Below, in pieces: positions 9,204 through 20,867 of a stretch of 64,000 bases of DNA. The notes below the pieces were generated by a model. That model was given only the letters and a program-made list of their open reading frames with translations. It was not told the origin of the DNA and searched no databases. The position numbers and the translations under genes were made by a program. Position 1 is the stretch's first letter, and each line of letters starts with the position of its first letter. Source of the stretch: Pomphorhynchus laevis (lineage: Eukaryota; Acanthocephala; Palaeacanthocephala; Echinorhynchida; Pomphorhynchidae); assembly GCA_012934845.2 (NCBI GenBank), contig WNNJ02000715.1:1-64000 (forward strand), in the 5' to 3' direction.

Positions 9204-10769
9204 GTGTCGATCCCCGATGGTATAATCAAAACTAAACACAATGTACTTCTACCTAGAGTAGTCATATCTAACATCGAATTTAGCGATGAAGAGATACTGC
9301 ACGAGCTACTTAAATTACCCCGCAACGCCGCGTCAGGTCATGATCATATACTTCCAATACTCTTAAAGGAATTGGCCCATGCAATATACGTTCCCTTAGC
9401 TTCTATTTTTAGAAGTTCACTAAACACAGGTTATCTACCATTTGATTAGACTAAGGCTATTGTACATCCAATTTTCAAGAAAGGTGATAAATCCCAGGTT
9501 TCCAACTTCCGTCCCATCAGTCTCACATCTGTAGCTTGTAAGGTATTAGAAAAATTGATTCTTCGTCACCTTAGCGCTTTCGTTGAAGCTAACAATTGCC
9601 TCAGCCCCAGTCAGCATGGATTTAGGCCAAATCGCTCAACGGTAACGAACCTTGTAAAAGCGAGAGCAAGCTGGGTGGATTCAATGAGGAGTGGTTCCAA
9701 AGTAGATGTGATATTTATAGACTTATCGAAAGCATTCGATAGAGTTATTCCCAATTTGCTAGTAAACAAATTATCTAACATTGGTGTACGGGGCTCTTTG
9801 TTACGCTGGATTCAATCATTCGTAAGCAACCGCTCGTTTGCAGTACGCATAAGCCATTATCTTTCTGGTTACTCAATGATGACGACAGGCGTTCCGCAGG
9901 GATCGGCCATTAGTCCGACTCTCTTTAATATATATGTAAATGATATTACAAACAACTTAACGTCAGAATGTGTTACCTACGCAGATGATATTAAGGTTTG
10001 GAGGCGAATCATTGATGATTCCGATGTTAGCGCTCTTCAAAAAGACCTGGATTCCATAAATAAATGGTGTATATCTAATGGGCTGATGATAAATGCGACT
10101 AAATGTAGACATATGCGGATCGGCTCCCCAGACATTCGTTGCTCTTATAAAATTGGAAACATGTCGATTGATTCTACAGATAAAATCGATGATTTAGGGG
10201 TATCTACGCTTAATACGCTCGATATGAGCGCTCACGTAAATAAAGTTTCGGCCAATTGCCGTCGTACTATTGGCATCATTAGACGATATTTTGGATCACT
10301 AGAGGTATGTAGCTTCAGAATAATATACAAGGCCCTCATCGAATCTCGAATGCTATACGCATCTCCCGCAGCGTATCCACATCTGTGCAAGAACATTGTG
10401 GCTTACGAATTAATTCTCCGGTCGGCTACTCGTCTTGTTCCCACTGTCAAAGACCTGCCATTTGATCAGAAGTTAGAAATCCTAGGTGTTTCAACGGTTT
10501 GTGAAAGTTTGGTGAAAGCTGATCTTATGCTGGTATGGAGGGCAATTTTATCGCCCACTCATCCCTTCAACTTAATGTTTTGTCTACACAACTCTGAGCA
10601 ATTACGTGGACATCGACTAACGCTCAAACATCGTAGAAAAGTCCATCGACATTATCAGGATATCAGAGATCGAGTAATAAACAGTTGGAACAGGCTCCCG
10701 TCATCTGCAATTGAATGCCGGAATATCCGAGAATTTCGGCGTGCATTGAACAGTGTATCACTCTCATAG
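9204..10769 (+). pseudogene. LINE reverse transcriptase, one amber stop
   Basis: One frame from 9204 to 10769, interrupted only by a TAG at 9447-9449 where the family has a residue before KAIVHPIFKKGDKS. Motifs in order: NFRPISLTSVACKVLEK, SQHGFRPNRST, DVIFIDLSKAFDRVIP (motif A), TGVPQGSAISPTLFNIYVND (motif B) and VTYADDIKVW (catalytic YADD). A thumb and C-terminal domain end in INSWNRLPSSAIE. The 404 residues downstream of the stop are uninterrupted, so degradation is light. By family, this would copy the element's RNA at a nicked target. Confidence 0.88.
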
Positions 10770-10867
10770 GAAGTCAAACCTGATTTGGATTTTTTTGTTT
10801 TACTGACATTGTACTTTTTTTACATTGAGATCCAGCCAAACGATCCACCGCTCATCGGCTGTTGTTG

Positions 10868-10920
10868 ATAATTAAAAAATTGATAATTAAAAATTAATAT
10901 TGAAAATTGATAATTAAACT
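10868..10920 (+). repeat. LINE 3' tail, imperfect ~14-bp repeats
   Basis: Three to four imperfect repeats built on TTGATAATTAAAAA follow the 3' UTR of the LINE. They resemble the microsatellite-like tails that several LINE clades use in place of poly(A). Confidence 0.6.
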
Positions 10921-10997
10921 GGAGAAAATTCGTCAATCTTCGTAAACTTCTCCAAGTCTACCGCGAAATCTGCTATGCATATCAACAAATTAATATT

Positions 10998-11327
10998 TCA
11001 TGTTTTGGCAGAGTGGCCCTCAAGTCCAGAGTCTTGGCGCGAAGAGGGATTCTGCGATGATAATATTTGCGTAGGGGTGTCGATTTGACGGGTGCTGGTG
11101 AACTGATAGGAACCGGGAACATGGTAGCGCGGATCCCTTAGACAACGAGATGATGCCCTGGCCAAGGCAACGCTAATTGATCTGCGAATTTCTGACACAA
11201 TGATATTATATTTCCTGCCCGTTTTATCCGCCGTTCTTTCCGCAATTGTCCTTATGACGAATTTTACCGTAATTCCTGCTCCACCACTCGTCGAAAAAGT
11301 TAGAGGGAAGAAACTCCCTCGCTCCAC
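10998..11327 (-). CDS. Unrecognised 109-codon ORF, possibly element-derived
   Basis: The predicted peptide is basic and less AT-rich than its surroundings, with a central stretch GRKYNIIVSEIRRSISVALA followed by RASSRCLRDPRYHVPG. I recognise no domain. The composition and the island-like base content suggest a mobile-element remnant rather than a host exon. No clear splice sites or partner frames were found. It lies between two LINEs; 11330-11860 beyond it holds only AT-rich sequence with short ATAGTTCCTAATA-type repeats at 11335-11430. Confidence 0.25.
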   Translation of the reverse strand: MERGSFFPLTFSTSGGAGITVKFVIRTIAERTADKTGRKYNIIVSEIRRSISVALARASSRCLRDPRYHVPGSYQFTSTRQIDTPTQILSSQNPSSRQDSGLEGHSAKT

Positions 11328-11968
11328 ATCAACTATCTTTTCAAGGATAGTTGATAATAATATAGTTCCTAATAGTAATAGTTCCTAATAATAAGATAGT
11401 TTCTAATAAGATAGTTTCTACTAATAATGTTGAGATTACAATGAGATTTAATTACAATGTTGAGACTTTGCCTTTCAGCTTGGGTCAAATAAACAAGGAA
11501 AAACAGATTTGCAAATAAATCGGAAAAATTGAATAGAAAATGCTGCAATAAACATTCAAAATAGTTGATTGTTGAATATCAAATCACCATAATCAAATTT
11601 AGGTTATGGACATGCTAACCGGTCAATACTACTGAGTGATAATTTCGATAAGTATACACATGTAAAGACGTGAAAAAGTGATTGACAACATTCAGAACAG
11701 TAAAGACAATTACAAGTCAAAGATCTTTCATAAATCATTACGCGTTTCACACAAATTTTAGCGTGATATCCATACAATAATGCACGCCAAATAAGAGATA
11801 TCTTACTATAAAAGGGATTTCTCCAATTCGCTTGAGTATAAACATGAGTTAACTAATACTCAGGGTCTAAAAGTGCGGTCTTACTTTTAAGATTTTGAAT
11901 ATTTGTAAGAAATTCATGGATGAGAGATAGGTTAAAAAGATCTCTTATATAGATCGAGCATGCTTCAC

Positions 11969-13231
11969 CTATTCAAGGAATCTTATAATAGTTCTAGATA
12001 ACTTCGGTGAAACCCCGACTATTCTTTTAATGTATCGAGTCTGGCAGTTATCGATTTGTCTAAAGTGTGATGATTTCAGGTCTGGCCAGAAGGATGGTAA
12101 TCCGTAAAGTAAGCAAGGGAGTAACATTATTTGAAAATAATGTAGGGCACCTTCGAACGATAAAGCTCCTAAATTATCGACTCTTGAGGTAGCACCTACT
12201 ATCTTTGCGCATTTGTTTTGAATATGAGAAGTGAATGACCATCTTGACGTCATTGAGATTCCTAGATATGTGTAATTAGAACAAAATTCTAGTTGTACAT
12301 TGTCGATAAAAAGTTGATCAGACCGACATAGACGGCCGCCTCTACGAAATTTTATCACTTTTGTTTTACTTATATTAATCAACAATTTATTATCTTTACA
12401 ATTCGCAAATAGGAAGTCTAACGCGGTTTATCCGAAACTAATATCCGAGCACACAATTGCTAAATCATCAGCATACAGTATTGAAGTTGTATCGCCGTTA
12501 ATTTCTCTCAGCTTAGTAGGGAGATCCATTAGAAATAATGAAAAGAGAAGAGGACTTAAAGTGTCGCCTTGTAACACACCTCGATTTGCGATAATCGGTG
12601 GCGAATAGTTAAGGCCGTCATACACTCTCAATGTATTTTCCTTAGAATACCGTGCAATAGCGAAAGCAACCTACCATGAATACCAACCTTACAAGTTAAC
12701 TTAGATAACAGCAGCGACCTATTTATAGAGTCAAATGCTTTGGCAAAATCTACAAAAATGGTATAAAGTTGCTTAATAAATTTAAACGACGAAACAACGC
12801 GATTTCGAATAATATTAAAAGCGTATGTCGTAGATCGTCCTCTCCGAAAACCAAATTGTTCTGGAGGGAGACATACTGAACGAAAACACTGAATACGCAT
12901 CGCAATTACACATGTTAAAAGTTTATAGGAATGATTCAATAAAGCAATCCCCCGATATGAATCCGGAGAGTTCATGTTACCCTTTCCTTTATATAGTATC
13001 TTCAATACGCCATGATGACGGTATAGGCTTTCCAAAAAGAATACAATTAAATAACTGATACCAATATAGAGACAGGATTGAAAACGTTGACTTTAAGTGC
13101 TCCACACAAATTTCATCAGGTCCCGCTGCTTTGTTATTAACCATGGTATCAAGGGCCGATCTAATCTCTTCAACTGTAAACGGATCATTAATTGGATCTG
13201 AGTCAAGCTCAGCTACCTGATAATCGGACAT
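11969..13231 (-). pseudogene. LINE reverse transcriptase
   Basis: Successive overlapping frames give FTVEEIRSALDTMVNNKAAG (fingers), ILYKGKGNMNSPDSYRGIAL, PPEQFGFRRGRSTTYAF and IFVDFAKAFDSINR (motif A). GVLQGDTLSPLLFSLFLMDL (motif B), SILYADDLAIVC (catalytic YADD), then ISKTKVIKFRRGG and a C-terminal domain ending FRQIDNCQTRYIKRIVG complete it. Catalytic residues are intact and the reading frame is broken several times. Confidence 0.86.
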
Positions 13232-14400
13232 GACTGGTAAAGTATTTGCTGATTTTCAACATAGCAAATTAAATTTATATGGTTTGACCATGATTTTAGT
13301 GAAATGCGATTACTTATTTGAGAGCTATGTGGCTTTAACTTCCAAGGTTGCCTCTCAGCTACAGCAATAGTGTAATTCTCATCAGCTCGTTGCTGTTGGT
13401 CCAGCCATTCTGACACAAGTTTGTAGAATTCACGACGGAGATATCTGTATTTATTCAGATTCAATACGCTAAAGCGATCTTCTTTCCTAAAGCTATTAGA
13501 GTCTTTTGAATTTTTAAAAGATAAGTTGGCTTATGATTTATTTTTGAGTTTAATGGTCGACGTGGTAAGCAAGAGCAAGCAGATAACAGAAATTTGCGAA
13601 TAACATTGTAACTGTGATCAAGGTTACCTTCTCTAAGCAGTGAGTCCGCTTCACGGGCTAACGATACATCAATTAATGGTAAGCGAACTAATCTATTCCT
13701 TGAGACATGTTCTACCCTATCAAACGTTATTTTGGAAGGTATTCTAAGCATTGATGTACAAGGTTTATGTTTCCTACGCAGTGACCACAATGAGTTGAGA
13801 TCTAATCGATAATTGCGTACTTCTATATTTGCGAAAATTAAATCTATACAACTTTTTCCGTTATGAGATTCATAGGACCAACCCTCCATTGGAGGGTAAA
13901 GTACTAAATTCAAATCCAACAAATAATTTACAAGAAGTTGTAACTTTATTGGAAGCGAACGTTCGTATTTTGCATTAAAATCACCCGCTATGACCATAGG
14001 TGTAGAAGTCGGAGCTTTTTGAATTAGCTGAGAAAGTTCATCTATAATGTCGGGAGCGGAAATAGAAGGGCTAAAATAGCAACCAATAATAACTAGAAAG
14101 AGAGTCAATAGGCAAATTGCATTCTCCGAGCAATGACAAGACCAATTACAAATAGACTTATTAATAGCCACAAGAACACCGCCATACGGTCTGCCACGAG
14201 GACCTATCCTCGCAGTTATGTCAAATGTATACAGTCCCGGTAGCTAGACTCTGGAAGTACAAAGAGTTTCACAAATTACTACTACATCAAACCGCAAAAA
14301 AACAACCTGACACGCCTTCTCGTATAAGACATTGGAGACCTTCCACGTTATGAAGCACAAGTTTCAACAGTGTTGTATTTTCTGATACGGAAACTTTTTG
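13213..14400 (-). pseudogene. LINE endonuclease and EN-RT linker
   Basis: From about 14400: a region reading LVLHNVEGLQCLIREGVSG, then GPRGRPYGGVLVAINKSI. The open frame 14171-13461 follows with VIIGCYFSPS, MVIAGDFNAKYE (catalytic GDFN), GKSCIDLIFA and SLRRKHKP. This is the order expected in APE-type endonucleases, with the usual SDH position replaced by RKHKP. The frame 13464-13213 carries the linker, with LRREFYKLVSEWLDQQQRAD. Confidence 0.78.
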
Positions 14401-14644
14401 TGAACTTTGTGATAGTCATATCGTCTCGTTAGAGCCTGCCGGGTTTGCTGACTTTTCATTCATATTTGATCTTTGATGGACCTTCACTATTCTATTTCCT
14501 CGAATAATGTCCCGGTAGCGAGACTCTTGGATAATAATAAATTATTAATAATAAAATGTAAAATTATTATTAATAATAATAATTATTAATTAGTATTAAC
14601 AATTAAAATTATTATTTTAAATTTTTTAAAATAAACGTCATTTT

Positions 14645-14835
14645 TATGAATTAACTAATAAATAACAGACGTTGTATCAGAATAAGAATTAGAGGTCATC
14701 GGGAGGAACTGCTATGCTATCAGGTTTCGGCCCCTAACTCCTCTACCCAACATAGCAGCGGGGCCAAATACATGCTAATGATGTATTTCCTCTGATTTAA
14801 CTATCTAGTTTAATCAGAGAAAAATATACTATATA
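14645..14835 (+). repeat. PLE-A tail repeat with palindromic arms (copy 1)
   Basis: Begins with an AACTAATAAATAACAGACG block, then GAATTAGAGGTCATC. Next come CTGCTATG (about 14709) and its complement CATAGCAG (about 14745), 8-bp arms around a C-rich loop. A GGCCCC in the loop is complementary to the GGGGCC that follows the second arm, so a pseudoknot could form. An AATACATGCTAATGATGTATT inverted segment and a CTCTGATT/AATCAGAG hairpin follow. Related copies: 14925-15112 (inverted), 15655-15712, 19464-19700 and 20940-20985, with partial units at 61698-61758 and 61985-62042. The flanks up to 14640 are plain AT-rich sequence. Confidence 0.65.
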
Positions 14836-14924
14836 TAATATTACTATATATAATCAATCTGAAAATAGCAAAATATATAAATTAACATAATATTATTAAA
14901 AACAATTAAACGGGAATTTTTTAT

Positions 14925-15112
14925 AAATGGATTATAAATAATATGCTTTGTATTAGAACATAATACTTGATTATCAAATTTCGCCAGAGAAAATACGTTA
15001 TTAGCATGTATTTGACCCCGCTGATATATTGAGTCAAAAAACAGTGGCCGAAATCTGATAGAATAGCAGTTCCACCTGATGACCTATAATCCTTATTCTG
15101 ATACATCGTCTG
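14925..15112 (-). repeat. PLE-A tail repeat (copy 2, inverted)
   Basis: On the minus strand it gives the same order as copy 1: the ATAAATAACAGACGATG block, GGTCATC, the AACTGCTATT arm, a TTTCGGCC stretch, ATCAGCGGGGTC and AATACATGCTAAT. It then runs into TTCTAATACAAAGCATATT, which equals the sequence adjoining PLE-A RT ends at 15720 and 19690. The palindromic arms are partly decayed here. Confidence 0.6.
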
Positions 15113-15499
15113 TTATTTATTATTCAATTCATAAAAATTGAAATTTATCTCAAATTTCAATTTTAAATTTTAACTTGATATAAATCATATAAAATCTTAT
15201 ATAAAATTATAAAATTATTTATAATTATTTATTTTTTAATTTTATAAATAGTATAAAATTCGTAGCCTCAGTTATCTGATTTGTTCTTCTGTCAAATTAT
15301 TATTGACATTTAGATTCTGTTTTCCTTTCAATATAATCATATATTAGCATATATTAACATGTATTGATAATTTTAGACGAGTTTGATTTTCTTTTACTAT
15401 TTCTTATAATCAACAAAATATTAATAATATTAAAAAAAACAACAAAATAATTTATTAATAATATAATAAAATCAACAAAATATTATTAAAAATTAATTT

Positions 15500-16240
15500 A
15501 AACTCTTAAGCGGAAAATTTTTATGATCGCATAATAAACAATATGTTTTGTATTCGAATAAGATACACAAGATAATCAAATTTCATCAGAAGAAATACGC
15601 CATTAGCATGTATTAAGACAGTTAGCAGATTTGTTGACTTTTAAAATAAAAATCAATTTTTATGAATTGAATAATAAATAATAGACGATGTATCAGAATA
15701 AAGATTAGAGGAATAAGATATATTCCTAACATATTCTAACACAAAGTATATGTTTTATTATCCATAAATATTTGCAGCTTAATCGTTTAAATTTATTTTT
15801 AATAATAGCGTGTTGATTTATATATTTTACTATTTTCTGTTTGATTTTATTTTTAAAGTAATCTAGTTCAAAATATTTATCTATTAAATTAGTTAAATGA
15901 TTTGGAAGAAAATTAATATCGTTACAAATTGGTGCAATTCTTAAAATTTCATTATTTAATGTATTATATTTTATATTATATGGTATGCATGAATATTCAT
16001 GCAAAAATATGTTTCCTTTAAATTTAAATATGTCATCTTTACGATATAAATTAAAAGTAGTTTTAGTTAATGTTAATTTAACGTGTATATCTAGATATAC
16101 ACCTTCTTTATCATTAATATTGGTTTTGTTAAGAATAAGGCTTTCTGGATAAATGTGCTCACTAATTGAAGATAAGTGAATAATTGATGATATGTAGACA
16201 TATTGAGGGTAGGACTGGAAAATCAAAATATTTTCTGTTT
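15500..16240 (-). pseudogene. PLE-A reverse transcriptase C-terminal fragment
   Basis: The frame 16226-15726 encodes IYPESLILNKTNINDKEGVY then LDIHVKLTLTKTTFNLYRKD, DIFKFKGNIFLHEYSCIP, NEILRIAPICNDINFL and IKQKIVKYINQHAIIKNKFK. This is the post-motif-C part of Penelope-like RTs (LD..v.l, Y.K.D.F.F, S.IP, E..Ri.r.C). The catalytic core is absent. The tail repeat core lies just downstream on the same strand (15655-15712). It is near-identical to 21003-21270, so one copy is a recent duplicate. Confidence 0.72.
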
Positions 16241-16839
16241 CACAAATTTGATTCGGAAATGTAATAATTATCGTTTAATAGAAAAACCTAAAAAAACATT
16301 TTTACAAATCAGTTACTCATCTGAATTTTTTGAAATTTATGGTTTTTTAAAGATAAACTAATAATATATTAATGCTTAATATAGAACATTTATAATTTAT
16401 TTGTTAATACAAAACAGATTACAAAGCATTAATAATTAATATAATTTATAACAAATTTGAATTAAATTGAATAAAATTTAAACCGAATTTAATTTTATTA
16501 AATCGCATTTGATCCTATTATAATAACAATAATATAATATTATTATTTTAATTAATATTAAATATTAAACTTATATATTATTGTATGCAAAAATCCTCTT
16601 TTTTATAAAGGAATAGTAACATACACCACAGTAAACAAACCCTTACTAGCAAAAGACTATAATATCAACAGCATAATTAACGCAATTTATAATTAAGATA
16701 TATAATTAATAAATTAATTAAAATGTAATATTTAGATATTAATGATTTTATAAGGTTAAATTTATTGAAACTTTAATTTATAACAAATTTAAATTATGAA
16801 TTAAATAAAATTTAAACCAAATTAAAATTTTAAATTTAA
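15600..16839 (+). repeat. Segmental duplicate, left copy
   Basis: Matches 20868-21976 in the same orientation. The right ~700 bases (16134-16839) appear base-identical to 21271-21976 apart from a few substitutions near the start. About 600 consecutive bases show no difference by eye. The left copy retains ~400 bases of PLE-A RT that are deleted in the right copy. It spans PLE-A RT, the tail motif and non-coding AT-rich sequence, so the duplication is larger than one element. Confidence 0.85.
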
Positions 16840-17339
16840 GTATCAAAACTAGATTTAGATTAAATATATCATTTTTAAGTTCATTTTGAGAACTAAGTAA
16901 TTTAAAATTACGAAATTTTTTTTAACTAGTTCGACATCAAAAAAACGAAAAGTTATAAGTGTTCAAGCTAATTTAAATAAGCCAATGACGAATCTGTAAC
17001 GCGGCGAAAGCTTTGACAACATATAATAACTAACTCAGCTTTTGATCTAATTAACTTTTGCATTTTAACAACATCAAGCTGAGAGATAAGCAGTCATTTA
17101 ATTTTGTTGCCTATTAATTTATTTGTTAAAATAAAATTAATTATATTTTGTTGATTTATAATTCTTCACTATAAGAAATCGAAAAAATATAAATATAAAT
17201 ATTTCTTTATATATAAAAATATAAATATATCTTTAATATATTTAATATACTTCAATACGGAGGATGTTATTTGCTATCCATCAATAAAAATTGTCCACTA
17301 TGAGTAGTAACCTATATTAACTAGATAGCCTAGATTAAA
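16840..17339. other. AT-rich spacer
   Basis: Nothing recognisable: AT-rich sequence with many short poly-A and poly-T runs and a slightly GC-richer island near 16960-17040 that has no ORF of note. Confidence 0.6.
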
Positions 17340-17540
17340 TAGGTTATTATACTATAAATTATTTAAATGATTTTGAAGAAAATCAGCATCTTAACAAATT
17401 ACATTAACATTTAAAATAGACGTTTAAAATATGCATCCCTTAAATTATTTAAACGATTTTGAAGAAGTCAAAATATCATTACATATTATGGAAATTCTTA
17501 AAATTCTGTCATTTAATATATTTATAATTCTGTCATTATA
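17340..17540 (-). pseudogene. Degenerate PLE-A RT scraps
   Basis: The strings TTAAATTATTTAAACGATTT, GAAGAAGTCAAAATATC and ATTCTTAAAATTCTGTC match the antisense of the NDI..L..NRL..LID part of PLE-A RT (as at 21130-21220). A shorter scrap of the same segment lies at 17347-17400. It is too decayed for a frame. Confidence 0.55.
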
Positions 17541-17773
17541 TTTTTTTCTATATAATAGAAAAAAAATTTTTTGCAATTTAAATATATTAAAAAATTACTT
17601 TACATTCGGACATAACCCATTGATTAAGTAAAGATATTTTTTGCTACTCTGCTTTCGTATGTTATCTTTTATATTTTATAGCGTACATAGTATTAACTTT
17701 ATGTTCATCGGTTTATTTCATATAGTTTATAAATTGATTCACATTGAAAATCGGTGTTGCAATGTTCAAATAC

Positions 17774-18374
17774 CTGGAAAATATACGAATACATGCTCAG
17801 TTAGAAAATCCTCCATTATACTGATCGATTGAGCAGGATAGAATTTGCATTCGTATAATAGATTGTACAGTGCAATTTTAATATCGTTTCGATTTTTCCC
17901 CTTTTCATATATTTGATATAATCCAATCAGTATTTGTTCAAATGAACTATTTAATGGTTGATTTGATACAAGTGAAATAGATTTGGTTACGAATAAATTA
18001 TTCGGTCCATTTTGTAAATCAAGAAGCGATATACCAGAATCTGATGTTTTTATGCTAGAGAGATGAGATTCAAGGTCATAAATATCACTCAATACATCAG
18101 TTGATACTGAGTCCTTTTGATCGCATTCACTGCCAGAAATATCAATAAGCACAGACTCTGTATCGTCAAGTTTGACTGCATTTGTTAGTTGTTTCGAAGA
18201 TTTACCAATCAGATAATGTTGAATTCGTTTGGCGATATTTTCGGAAACTGGTTCAAAAAACACTAAACTTCCTCCATAAAATTTCACTCCATCTGCTTTT
18301 ATGCCGATAAATGAATGAAATTTTGTTGCTGACGTAAAGTGCTGAGTGAACATCAAGCCATTTGGCATAGTAAG
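17774..18374 (-). CDS. Internal exon of a DENN-domain Rab GEF-like protein
   Basis: A 601-base exon bounded on the minus strand by TTATTCTTTAG just before 18374 and TTTTCCAG|GTATTT at 17774/17773. It encodes about 200 residues. LTMPNGLMFTQHF leads into FHSFIGIKADGVKFYGGSL and VFFEPVSE, the uDENN pattern (a PNG/PKG turn, FH.F....DG...YG..L.F.E). An acidic Ser/Asp-rich insertion follows, then LFVTKSISLVS...FEQILIGLYQIY and LYNLLYECKFYPAQ, matching the uDENN-to-cDENN junction. DENN proteins activate Rab GTPases at membranes. Resemblance is closest, from memory, to DENND5/DENND4-type proteins; the subfamily is unresolved. It starts in phase 0 and ends in phase 1. Other exons lie outside or are unrecognised. 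Confidence 0.72.
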
Positions 18375-19399
18375 CTAAAGAATAACATCAGTATGAACAT
18401 TATTTCTATTTATTTATTACACTAGTAATGGTTGAATCAAATTTGTAATCACTTATTGGTAATTCTAGAAGAAGCTGGGCTGTACATTGTGTTGCTAAAA
18501 TCGGTGAAAATTTAGAAATAAAAAGTTTAACTTTTTAAAAGTTAAAAAGTAAAATTTAAATAACAAAGAAAAGTTGAGTAGAGGTAATTCTTTCAAAATT
18601 TACAGTTTATATAAATAATCAAATATAAAAAAGAGGACCAGAATCATAATAAAATCGGCAATTGATACCATGTTCATTGCAATAATTAAGTCAAAATCTA
18701 TCATTGAAAATTCGCCTTCACCTGCAAGTAAAAACGTTTTTATTGATTATTGATAAAATATAATTAGTCAAATTGGCAAATATAATCAACCTGCTTGATA
18801 ATATCTCTTTTTTGAAAATTATAAAATAATTAAAATATTAATGTTTGACCTGAATAAGTAACTTAAAATTCAAAAATTATATCATTAATTATTAAATTTA
18901 GAAATAATGATACTATGTTTATATAGATATCTATATAAATACTTTATAATAACATTGAAACGATTTAAAATACAAACTTAAAACGCTTTATACGAATGTT
19001 ATAAGATGTTTACTTATATATAAATTATATAACTCGATAATACAATTAAAATATAATTTACAACTTATAACTCAATAAAAAATAATATAACATTTAAAAA
19101 TATATATAACTTATAATTTTGAAATATAAAAATTACAATTTCTTAATGCTTATCGTTTTCTTTTTATTCAAATACTTTACATAAAGGATAATATGACATA
19201 AATTATATTAAACATAAATATATCATAGAACATAAATTATATTCTCTTCATTCTCGCAAGTTTAATTTATAGAATAAAATTTATGTTAATTTGATATTAA
19301 TTTAATATTAATGTAAAATATTATATTATATCATATAACAAGTGTATATTTTATTAAATGAAATTATGTTATATCGGTGCTGCAACATATATTATTAAA

Positions 19400-19400
<1 letters not shown>
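18375..19400. other. AT-rich intron or spacer
   Basis: Directly upstream of the DENN exon acceptor on the minus strand, so probably intron. I see only AT-rich sequence with short inverted repeats (for example around 18530-18550) and no coding signal. Confidence 0.5.

Positions 19401-19452
<52 letters not shown>
19401..19452. repeat. (TA)n microsatellite
   Basis: About 25 uninterrupted TA dinucleotides, just upstream of a PLE-A tail core at 19464. Confidence 0.95.
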
Positions 19453-19456
<4 letters not shown>

Positions 19457-19463
19457 ATTAAAT

Positions 19464-20470
19464 TACAGACGTTGTACTAGAATAAGGACTAGATGTCGTT
19501 ATTTTTGAATTGACTAATAAATAACAGACGTTGTATCAGAATAAGGACTAGAGGTCATAAGGAGGAACTGCTATGCTATCAGGTTTCCGTCCCTAACTCC
19601 TTTACCTAACATAGCAGCGGAGAGAATACGTGTAAAGGAAGTATTACCTCTGATTAAATTTGATTATATAGTATCTTATTCTAATACAAAGTTTATTATT
19701 TTTTATCCGTCCACAAAAATTTTCCGCTAATGATTTTAAATTTTTTTAATGTTATTGTGTTGGTTTGTTTATATTTTAATATTTTCGGTTTGATGGTATT
19801 TTTATAGTAACCTAGTTTAAAATATGTATCTATTAAATTATTTAAATGATTTCGAAGAAAGTCAATATCGTTACAAATTGTTGCAATTCTTAAAATTTCA
19901 TTATTTTATGTATTATATTTATAAAAATATGTTTCTTGTAAATTTAAATGTGTCATCTTTACGATATAAATTTATAGTAGTTTTTAGTTAATGATAATTT
20001 AATGCTCATATCAAGATATATACTTTCTTTATCATTAATATTGGTTTTATTAAGAATGAGGCTAGCTGGATAAATTTGTTCACTTTTTTAATAACAATTG
20101 CTAGAATTAAATACACATCTATCATCAATATATCGAAACATATATTTATATCATTACATAATTTAGATTTATTTTTACACAATAATGAACACATTTTTAT
20201 TCTATAAAGCTTTAAAATAAGTCAGCTATGATTGGGCTACTATTACATTCCATTGGAACATTTTTTATTTGTCTAAATATAGATGTCCCTACTTTTAAAT
20301 ATCTATGATTTATCAAAATATTTAACGATTTTATTAATTTAATTTTATCCATATATTTATATTTACTTGATTGTTGAAATTGTTTTAGATTAGCGATTTT
20401 TGATATTGATATATTTTTGATATTTTTGATATTTTCGATATATTGTTGATATTTTTGATAAGCGATATTT
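19464..20470 (-). pseudogene. PLE-A copy: RT core plus tail repeat
   Basis: On the minus strand, about 20300-20215 reads VGTSIFRQIKNVPMECNSSP then IIADL, the PLE equivalent of RT motif B. Near 20150-20110 comes FRYIDDRCVF, carrying the catalytic YIDD motif. Then IYPASLILNKTNINDKE and the D..v.l continuation run to about 19700. The protein is spread over several frames. Downstream lies the full tail repeat: the TTCTAATACAAAG junction (19690), palindromic arms CTGCTATG/CATAGCAG (19569-19612) and two successive core blocks (19514 and 19464). This copy best shows that the tail repeat follows RT on the PLE strand. 20400-20470 is GATATTTTTGATATT low-complexity sequence. Confidence 0.72.
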
Positions 20471-20479
20471 GATATTATG

Positions 20480-20850
20480 GTGTTGATTTAAATTTTTTAC
20501 TATTTTCTGTTTAATGATATTTTAATAGTAACCTAGTTTAAAATATGCATCTATAAAGTTATTTTAATGATTTTGAAGAAATCCAATATCATTACATATT
20601 GTTGCAATTCTTAAAATTTCATTATTTAATGTATTATATTTTATATTATATGGTATGCATGAATGCTCATGCAAAAATATGTTTCTTGTAAATTTAAATA
20701 TGTCATCTTTACGATATAAATTAATAGTAGTTTTAGTTAATGTTAATTTAATGTTCATATCTAGATATACACCTTCATTATAATTAATATTGGTTTTGTT
20801 AAGAACAAGGCTTGCTGGATAAATTTGTTCATTAATTGAATAAACATTAT
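20480..20850 (-). pseudogene. PLE-A RT fragment (copy C)
   Basis: The frame 20758-20564 encodes MNIKLTLTKTTINLYRKDDI, FKFTRNIFLHEHSCIP and NEILRIATICNDIGFLQNH, equivalent to the fragment at 15726-16226. Upstream on the same strand, 20850-20760 reads INEQIYPASLVLNKTN. It sits head-to-tail with copy D, with a tail core between them. Confidence 0.72.
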
Positions 20851-20867
20851 TAGAATAGACATTATTA

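Larger units (their letters stand above)
7870..10930 (+). mobile_element. CR1/Jockey-group LINE, long copy
   Basis: A LINE with endonuclease (7910-9053) and reverse transcriptase (9204-10769), a ~100-base 3' UTR and an AT-rich tail of GATAATTAAAAATT-like units (about 10868-10920). The 5' boundary is uncertain because no ORF1 is recognised upstream. The element is clearly less AT-rich than the spacers around it. I count at least four disruptions across ORF2, among them a C-run and an in-frame amber codon. Confidence 0.87.
11860..14400 (-). mobile_element. LINE of a distinct clade (minus strand)
   Basis: Reads from about 14400 down to 11860: endonuclease, linker, RT, C-terminal domain. It is not LINE-A, L2-like or the CR1-like family here; its RT motif B is GVLQGDTLSPLLFSLFLMDL and its C-terminal region has YTYLGISMTSRWSF. 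The protein is spread over six overlapping minus-strand frames (13461-14171, 13213-13464, 12989-13231, 12628-13035, 12428-12631, 11969-12385). This implies about five small indels or stops and an intermediate age. The ends are not defined by a tail or duplication that I can see. Confidence 0.85.

Noticed and set aside
14690-14760. HDV-like or hammerhead ribozyme in the PLE-A tail repeat
   Set aside because: The nested pairings of copy 1 superficially resemble an HDV-like topology. However, the P4 equivalent and the catalytic-C context are lacking, and the second helix is not preserved in copies at 14925-15112 and 19570-19625. CTGATAG is not a CUGANGA block.
17431-17631. 66-codon plus ORF as a host gene
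   Set aside because: It is the antisense of degenerate PLE-A RT scraps plus AT-rich sequence.
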